Assembly (NCBI GenBank): GCA_026394435.1
Contig: JAPKYG010000051.1
Span: 1 to 10,095, forward strand
DNA: 10,095 nucleotides
Direction of reading: 5' to 3'
Origin: Methanobacteriota archaeon
GTDB taxonomy: Archaea > Thermoplasmatota > E2 > DHVEG-1
Shown here: one piece after another, positions 6,356-10,095 of the stretch
Layout: each line of letters starts with the position of its first letter
Position numbering within the stretch: position 1 is the first letter of the stretch
Position numbers and translations under genes: made by a program
Notes under the pieces: generated by a model
Seen by the model: only the letters and a program-made list of their open reading frames with translations
What the model was told of the DNA's origin: nothing
Databases searched by the model: none

Positions 6356-6616
6356 ATTACAAAACCCATCTTGTTCTCTTTAGAACATTGCATCAAATGC
6401 CAGGAAACAAAAGAGTTACTGGCCGGGAGAAATGATGTCGACATCGTTACCTTCCCCCATGACCTGAACCAGTGGCGTGACGAGGATTTTAGTCTGGCGA
6501 AATCCCATAACGTGTTTGAGGATCTTCAGAAAACCGCACCTATCCTCTGGCTTGACGGAGAAAAAAAGGTAGGATACCTCAGAATCAGAAAGTGGCTCCA
6601 GGATACACTTAAATAA
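6356..6616 (+). CDS. Glutaredoxin/thioredoxin-like CxxC protein, probable ATT start
   Basis: A small cytoplasmic thiol-redox protein of about 86 residues. The first strand KPILFSLEHC leads into a CIKC active site, followed by a helix (QETKELLAG). A TAPILWLDG segment holds the expected cis-proline, and a C-terminal helix ends the fold. Its disulfide partner is unknown. Start: the first conventional codon is TTG at 6371, but that cuts off half of the first beta strand. The upstream in-frame codons read ATT ACA AAA CCC ATC TTG after a TGA at 6344. GAGGTGCTCC (6345-6354), one mismatch from the anti-SD complement GAGGTGATCC, ends 5 nt (counted from GAGGTG) before the ATT at 6356. No in-frame ATG or GTG exists. 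I therefore favour ATT as initiator; a sequencing error or a TTG start are alternatives. Confidence 0.72.
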   Translation: MTKPILFSLEHCIKCQETKELLAGRNDVDIVTFPHDLNQWRDEDFSLAKSHNVFEDLQKTAPILWLDGEKKVGYLRIRKWLQDTLK

Positions 6617-6618
6617 GG

Positions 6619-6636
6619 TTTTTTCTGTCTTTTTTT
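6619..6636 (+). terminator. Double T-run terminator of the glutaredoxin-like gene
   Basis: T6 (6619-6624) and T7 (6630-6636) begin 3 nt after the stop. They end this unit before the decayed transposase. Confidence 0.55.
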
Positions 6637-6686
6637 AGTTGTGGGTTCCTGAATTAACTTTCTCCTGATTTTTTAAAACCATCATC

Positions 6687-7106
6687 TCACCTCGAGTTTT
6701 TCTCCTTTTCTCTCATCTTATCAAAGAACGCCTGATACGGCGTTCGTAAACGCTTATTCTCCAGACTGCTATGCGAGCGTTTATAGTTATAATACACAAT
6801 AGTCGCATCCCAGTTAGAAAAAATATTTTCTCAGCTGTTGGATGGTTTGTCCAGCTCGTTCCACTTTCCCATTGGATTGTGGGTGTTTTACCCGTACTTT
6901 GATATGGTTAATCCCAAATTGTTTGAGCAGATGTTGGAACTCATTTTGTTGTGGAACGGGGGGCAGTTCTGCCAAGATAGTGAGGTGAATTGTGTCCCAT
7001 GATTGGTCATCACTTGTTTTGGGGTGCTATAGCTTTGGATCGCTTTTTTGATAACCAGGTTGGAGTTTTCTAATGTGGCGTTGGAAAACACGCCACATCC
7101 AGTAGT
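6687..7106 (-). pseudogene. IS481-like (rve-fold) transposase remnant, truncated and frameshifted
   Basis: Three minus-strand frames join into the C-terminal two thirds of an integrase-core transposase. The first (to about 6975) reads TGCGVFSNATLENSNLVIKK then TPKQVMTNHGTQFTS. The second (about 6972-6819) reads ILAELPPVPQQNEFQHLLKQ, INHIKVRVKHPQSNGKVERA, then stops at TAA. The third (about 6823-6687) reads FSNWDATIVYYNYKRSHSSL, TPYQAFFDK and ends at TGA. IS481-type hallmarks are the D-x-GTQF strand, HPQSNGKVER carrying the catalytic Glu, and the YNYKRSHSSL end. The second catalytic Asp is Asn here (AAT at 7004..7002), the first lies in the missing N-terminal part, and two frameshifts break the frame. 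It cannot encode an active enzyme. Similarity stops near 7106 at a hairpin. Confidence 0.85.
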
Positions 7107-7133
7107 GAGATAAAGGTTGAGCCCTTATCTCAC
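7105..7133. repeat. 12-bp hairpin at the broken edge of the IS481-like remnant
   Basis: GTGAGATAAAGG (7105-7116) and CCCTTATCTCAC (7122-7133) are complementary at 11 of 12 positions around a TTGAG loop. It marks the point where transposase similarity ends. It may be a leftover insertion end, a target structure or a terminator. Confidence 0.65.
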
Positions 7134-7302
7134 CTTAGAAAAATAAATAATATATTGGGAAGTTTAGCAGGAACTATATCCCTTTCCTTCCTTTTTGGAG
7201 TATCCAACCAAATTTCTTCCTCTAGAAGACTAAAACTTCTCCATATAACACCTTTCACTAATTGTATTTGTAAAAAGATAAGAGAGATTGGAGTTACTCT
7301 CT
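7107..7302. other. Intergenic stretch without a supported gene
   Basis: Apart from the hairpin at 7105-7133 and the terminator of the secreted-protein gene, I see no coding region with a start signal. A plus-strand open frame from TTG 7155 to 7334 is hydrophobic but lacks a Shine-Dalgarno and overlaps the neighbouring gene's 3' end antisense. Confidence 0.5.
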
Positions 7303-7304
7303 CT
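7271..7304 (-). terminator. Hairpin plus T-run terminator of the secreted-protein gene
   Basis: On the minus strand AGAGAGAG (7304..7297), overlapping the stop codon, can pair with CTCTCT (7286..7281). It is followed within a few bases by T5 (7276..7272), the layout of an intrinsic terminator. Confidence 0.5.
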
Positions 7305-7752
7305 ATAACCTCGGTAGCTGTCGTATTATTTTAAATATGTGTGAATGTCCTTCGATAAATTGAAGGAATGGCATGTTTATTAACTTAGATTTTGGCATAG
7401 ATACTTGTAGTGTTGCATAGTCACTCTCGGCACCATTTGTATCTCTTGCTTTTACTTTAATTGTGTAGGTATTTTGTTTAGCCCAACTATAAGATGCTAT
7501 TACTTGTTGTCCAGATGGATAAGGTCCAAGGCAGTCCTCAGTACCGCAACTACACCAGTCAATGCAATATGTTACAGAATCACCATCTGGGTCTGTAGTA
7601 ACAATGGTGTATTCATAGATGGTACGAATTTTTCCACTCGGAGGGCCTGTAATTGTTGGCTTGTTCGGTGGTGAATTTGCCATAGCCGTCATCGATAAAC
7701 TAGTCATAACCAACAGCATACAAACAGATATTCCAATTATTTTCCTATTCAT
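7303..7752 (-). CDS. Small secreted PKD/Ig-like protein with a four-Cys loop and a conserved-looking C-terminal tail
   Basis: A 149-residue exported protein. Residues 1-26 are a signal peptide (basic MNRK, hydrophobic ISVCMLLVM stretch, AMANS cleavage site). Residues 28-116 form one PKD/Ig-like beta domain: PNKPTITGPPSGK, YEYTIVTTDPDGDSVTY, then YSWAKQNTYTIKVKARDTNG and DYATLQVSMP. In the loop where such domains usually have a D-W-G-D turn it has CIDWCSCGTEDC, four cysteines. The last 30 residues (MPKSKLINMPFLQF..IFKIIRQLPRL) are not a membrane anchor but resemble a tail I recall on other archaeal PKD-type secreted proteins (unverified). Start: ATG 7752, with TATATAAA (7796-7803) as minus-strand TATA box giving a leader of about 22 nt. 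The frame is intact although both neighbours are dead transposases. Function unknown; a surface or binding role is a guess. Confidence 0.8.
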   Translation of the reverse strand: MNRKIIGISVCMLLVMTSLSMTAMANSPPNKPTITGPPSGKIRTIYEYTIVTTDPDGDSVTYCIDWCSCGTEDCLGPYPSGQQVIASYSWAKQNTYTIKVKARDTNGAESDYATLQVSMPKSKLINMPFLQFIEGHSHIFKIIRQLPRL

Positions 7753-7793
7753 TCACTAATTCCCCTTTGATTTACAAAACTTAATCTAGTTCG

Positions 7794-7804
7794 ATTATAT
7801 AAAA
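7794..7804 (-). promoter_or_regulatory. TATA box of the secreted-protein gene
   Basis: Minus-strand TTTATATAAT is a near-consensus archaeal TATA box centred about 48 bp before the ATG at 7752. It lies just outside the left end of the IS4-type element (about 7845). Confidence 0.5.
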
Positions 7805-7844
7805 TTATCGTCAAAAATTAATACAAAATCTTAGAATTAATAAA

Positions 7845-9196
7845 ATTACTGGCATTTTGCGTTTTGACTGATGATAACAGTGTAGAAGGAGAAAACAATG
7901 ATGTTTTTGGGATGCATGGGATGGAGTTACCGATTGAGAAATTTCTTTCATGATGAGAAGAGATGAGCAAAGAATTTCTTTTTCTTTTTGGACAGGGAAC
8001 AGTAGGTGAATCAGTTCAAACGTCTGATGACTGGTTTTGTGATGGCTGAAAGCAAGACTATCGCTCATATGAATGATCTTTTCACGTTTTTCATACCACT
8101 CAGTCGAATCTGAATCGTTTTGTCGCCAGTTCTGATTGGAATCAGGAGGAGACGAGCAGAATCCAGATCGCTCTGATCAATAAGGGTGAACAAGAAGGAG
8201 TTGTAGTATTTGATGATTCCTTTTGTGGAGAGAAATTATGGGACGGAGATCTACGGGGTTGATTGGCAATCGGGATCACGCTAAAAAGAGAAATATTTAG
8301 GGGTTGCACATAGCGGAAGATGCTCTGGTCCGGAAAAAACGGCATCTCTCCATTGTTTTCGATTGTGTATGTTCGGAAACAGAGCCGGTGGATCGCTAAC
8401 GGTGGTTTCCGAAGAAAAAGAGAGATTCAACGAGAGCATCTTGATCGACTGGTTGTGCTCCCGCTTCATTTCTCCTGTGTCGTGATGGATAACTGGTATT
8501 TCTGTAAAATACGTACCCAACATATCGAACAGCTGGGTAAGGACTGGGCTGCTCAATCGAAAACCAACAGATTGGTCAAATTCCAAAAACGATGGTTTGC
8601 TCTGAAACGATTTGCACAAACTCTCATTCAGGATACAAATTTCCGAGTGGTACAGCTTGGGGATAACACCTATATGAGGAAAGCAATTACGATACAGATG
8701 AACGGTATGGGAGTCGTATGACTTCTTGTTTCATTGAACAATCATGGGAACTTTGATTTTTATGTCTCCCGCAGATTAGATTGGGATGAAATTGCCATGA
8801 TCACACGATATTCCCGACGGTGGGACATCAAGGTATGGCACAGGGAGGGCAACGTGAGATACGGGATAGAGGACTGTCAGGTAGGTTAGGCTACGGCGTA
8901 ATGAATCGCTCAGCAGCGCAAGCAGCTGGCCTTGAACGCGGTGAGGCGGTCACCCCTCCTCGAAATCGCCTCCTTGCTTTCATCGGTGTATGCCATGCTG
9001 ACATAACAGGGTCGGATTCCTGATGAAGAAACATCGCTGGAGAGCTGTTGAGCTTGTAGGTCAACATATCTCATCTGTACAAAACATCGGGAGACCTGGA
9101 GGCAGAACAGATCATTGAAGGCATTCTGTGTCCGTACAAATCCACGATGATCAAACAGGTAACACAAGAGCAAACGCAAAACAGCAGTCAAGTAAT
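7845..9196 (+). mobile_element. Decayed IS4-type insertion sequence with imperfect terminal inverted repeats
   Basis: The element is bounded by imperfect inverted ends. The left has ATTACT (7845-7850) then TTTTGCGTTT (7855-7864). The right has the exact complement AAACGCAAAA (9172-9181) then AGTAAT (9191-9196). The spacing between the two blocks differs by 5 nt, so the repeats carry an indel. The resulting length of about 1.35 kb suits an IS4-type element with one transposase gene. I see no convincing target-site duplication outside these ends, as expected for an old copy. The right end lies about 60 bp upstream of the thioredoxin start. Confidence 0.68.
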
Positions 9197-9218
9197 ATGT
9201 TTTTTTAACCTTTTTTAA
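7898..9218 (+). pseudogene. IS4-family DDE transposase, full length but inactivated
   Basis: The reading runs from an ATG at 7898 with an AGAAGGAGA Shine-Dalgarno to about 9150-9218 but changes frame several times. Pieces: MMFLGCMGWSYRLRNFF; NQFKRLMTGFVMAESKTIAH (8009 on); TTQSNLNRFVASSDWNQEE and GVVVFDDSFCGEK (first Asp, 8092-8262); DHAKKRNI then a TAG; REHLDRLVVLPLHFSCVVMD and NWYF (second Asp); LGKDWAAQSKTNRLVKFQKR; GDNTYMRKAITIQMNGMGVV then TGA at 8719. In-frame stops at 7964, 8001-8005, about 8298 and 8719 mostly fit CGA/TGG/CAG to stop transitions. The IS4 signature Y-(2)-R-(3)-E-(6)-K is present at 8809-8853, but the catalytic Glu is Lys (AAG, 8830) and the Lys is Asn (AAC, 8851). The C-terminal part (MKKHRWRAVELVGQHISSVQ, 9023 on; IIEGILCPYKS) is also frameshifted. 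Confidence 0.85.
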
Positions 9219-9232
9219 CCAAATATTAATTA
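9201..9232 (+). promoter_or_regulatory. Probable promoter of the thioredoxin operon, with a 10-bp tandem repeat
   Basis: TTTTTTAACC is repeated twice in tandem (9201-9210, 9211-9220), followed by a TATA-like AAATATTAATTA (9221-9232). A start point about 26 bp downstream falls near 9252, giving a near-leaderless message for the ATG at 9258. The site begins only 4 bp past the IS4-type right end. Confidence 0.45.
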
Positions 9233-9257
9233 GGGGGATATCGCTATTCGCGGATGA

Positions 9258-9668
9258 ATGGATGATCTCGAGGTAATAAAAAAGAAAAAACTTGAGCAAT
9301 TAAAGAAACAATATATGAATAGAGGAAAAACCATGGAAAAAAAATGGCCAGACACCCCAATTCACCTTCTTGATGCCGATATAGATGAGACGATGAAGAA
9401 ATATCCGACGATCGTGATTGATTGCTGGGCGCCCTGGTGCGGTCCTTGCCGTATGATCGGACCAGTCATCGAGGAACTTGCAAGAGAAATGAAAGGAAAA
9501 ATCGTGTTTGGAAAGCTGAACGTTGATGAAAACCCGCAGACTTCGATGAAACATAAAATCATGAGTATACCGACGTTGCTGGTGTTTAAAAACGGGGCTT
9601 TAGTTGATCGGTTCGTTGGTGCAATGCCAAAAGACATGCTCATCCAGAAATTGAAACCTCATCTATAA
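9258..9668 (+). CDS. trxA: Thioredoxin
   Basis: A cytoplasmic disulfide reductase of 136 residues with the canonical active site WAPWCGPC (57-64) and the cis-Pro loop SIPT (P105). The fold continues through KIVFGKLNVDENP and a C-terminal helix. It has about 28 extra N-terminal residues, a lysine-rich helix (MDDLEVIKKKKLEQLKKQY) seen in related archaeal thioredoxins as I recall. A shorter protein starting at an internal ATG near MEKKWPD is possible. The ATG at 9258 is preferred because the promoter-like box predicts a start point just before it and the helix looks genuine. A thioredoxin reductase is not in view. The next gene starts 14 nt after the stop, so the two form an operon linking cytoplasmic and membrane-outside thiol chemistry. 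Confidence 0.93.
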   Translation: MDDLEVIKKKKLEQLKKQYMNRGKTMEKKWPDTPIHLLDADIDETMKKYPTIVIDCWAPWCGPCRMIGPVIEELAREMKGKIVFGKLNVDENPQTSMKHKIMSIPTLLVFKNGALVDRFVGAMPKDMLIQKLKPHL

Positions 9669-9682
9669 ATACTTGTTTGGTG

Positions 9683-10095
9683 ATGATGATTTCAAGAATA
9701 AAAAAACCGCCTGTTCTTTTCCTTGTTTTTCTATTTGTTTTTCTCACTGTTTTCGCTGGTTGTACAGAAGAAAAAAGTAATACTGGTGAGGATTTTTCGT
9801 TTACATCTCTAGACGGTGAGACGAAACATCTAAGTGATTTTTACGGAAAGGTTATTGTGCTTGATTGTATGGCGGTGAACTGTCAACCATGTATGTTTGA
9901 GATGTTTGAGTTGAAAAAGATATCAGAAAATTATTCAAAAAATGATGTCATTATCCTTTCGATAGACGTCTGGGTATCAAGTGGAGAAACCGCATCCATG
10001 CTTCAAGACACTATCGATGCCTTCAAAAACCAGGTTAACATGACGTTAGACTGGACGTTTGGTTTGGATGATTTGCAAGGAACCATTCAAAACAC
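9683..10095 (+). CDS. TlpA/ResA-like thioredoxin-fold lipoprotein (3' end outside window)
   Basis: The N-terminus is a lipoprotein signal: basic MMISRIKK, a hydrophobic core VLFLVFLFVFLTVF and a lipobox FAGC with C27, so the protein should be membrane-anchored and face outward. Residues 38-62 (FSFTSLDGETKHLSDFYGK, VIVLD) match the TlpA/ResA start. The redox motif is CMAVNCQPC, with active Cys C67 and C70 and Asn where the usual W-C-x-P-C has Trp. ILSIDVW and the QVNMTLDWTFGLDD stretch continue the fold. Family members reduce or exchange disulfides in exported proteins or serve cytochrome c maturation; which applies here is unknown. The frame is open to the last base with 137 full codons visible. 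Start is ATG 9683 or 9686, 14 nt behind trxA. Confidence 0.87.
   Translation, partial: MMISRIKKPPVLFLVFLFVFLTVFAGCTEEKSNTGEDFSFTSLDGETKHLSDFYGKVIVLDCMAVNCQPCMFEMFELKKISENYSKNDVIILSIDVWVSSGETASMLQDTIDAFKNQVNMTLDWTFGLDDLQGTIQN

Noticed and set aside
6321..6384. Leader peptide frame GTG 6321 to TAG 6384 overlapping the glutaredoxin-like start
   Set aside because: There is no Shine-Dalgarno for it, and the encoded peptide has no feature suggesting attenuation. The overlap with the ribosome site of the real gene is probably chance.
7155..7334. Plus-strand 59-codon hydrophobic open frame from TTG (LGSLAGTISLSFLFG...)
   Set aside because: No Shine-Dalgarno, no TATA box at a sensible distance. It also runs antisense into the terminator and stop of the secreted-protein gene, and its composition looks accidental.
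8320..8721. A 133-codon plus-strand frame that looks like an independent gene
   Set aside because: It is an internal piece of the IS4-type transposase. Its end is a nonsense codon in VV*LLVSLN, and the same frame continues with transposase sequence to 8889.
8820..9023. A 67-codon plus-strand frame over the IS right half
   Set aside because: It is a mosaic of frameshifted transposase C-terminal sequence with no start signal.
8910..9299. A 129-codon minus-strand frame overlapping the IS end and the trxA start
   Set aside because: It is antisense to both the transposase pseudogene and the thioredoxin N-terminus, with no promoter or Shine-Dalgarno.

Overview
The window reads as chromosomal DNA of a mesophilic, moderately AT-rich euryarchaeon, most likely an uncultured member of the Thermoplasmatota. 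The archaeal assignment rests on sn-glycerol-1-phosphate dehydrogenase (archaeal lipid backbone), a UPF0179 protein, a DUF6015-like protein, archaeal BRE/TATA promoters about 25 bp ahead of short-leader or leaderless starts, and T-run terminators. The placement within Thermoplasmatota is an inference from the DUF6015 gene, the style of the thioredoxin N-terminus and the PKD-like secreted protein. No database search was possible.

Layout: (1) 1-52, the first 17 codons of a divergent minus-strand gene. (2) 195-1714, a plus-strand pair: egsA and a UPF0179 gene overlapping it by 4 nt. (3) 1818-3507, minus strand: a DUF6015-type gene followed by a bacterial-type metK. (4) 3718-4764, a plus-strand PfkB-family sugar or nucleoside kinase. 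(5) 4955-6211 (or 6259), a minus-strand HD-domain phosphohydrolase, probably with a 28-codon small ORF behind it that lies inside the convergent zone with pfkB. (6) 6356-6616, a small plus-strand glutaredoxin-like CxxC gene that seems to start with ATT. (7) 6687-9218, an accessory zone: a decayed IS481/rve-type transposase, an intact gene for a small secreted Cys-containing PKD/Ig-like protein, and a full-length but dead IS4-type element. (8) 9258-10095, a plus-strand thioredoxin gene followed by a TlpA-like lipoprotein cut by the window end.

Left of about 6.2 kb the genes are housekeeping: lipid backbone synthesis, AdoMet synthesis, sugar phosphorylation and dNTP or nucleotide hydrolysis. 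Right of it three thiol-redox genes (glutaredoxin-like, thioredoxin, membrane-anchored TlpA-like) surround a secreted protein with four clustered cysteines, and two inactivated insertion sequences sit among them. Both transposases have lost catalytic acidic residues (Asp to Asn; Glu to Lys), and many lesions fit C-to-T or G-to-A transitions.

I found no CRISPR array, tRNA, rRNA or clear defence system. The items most worth a second look are the ATT start with a near-perfect Shine-Dalgarno, the small ORF in overlapping 3' ends, the Cys-substituted PKD loop with an unusual C-terminal tail, the duplicated four-Cys module of UPF0179, and the bacterial-type MetK in an archaeon.
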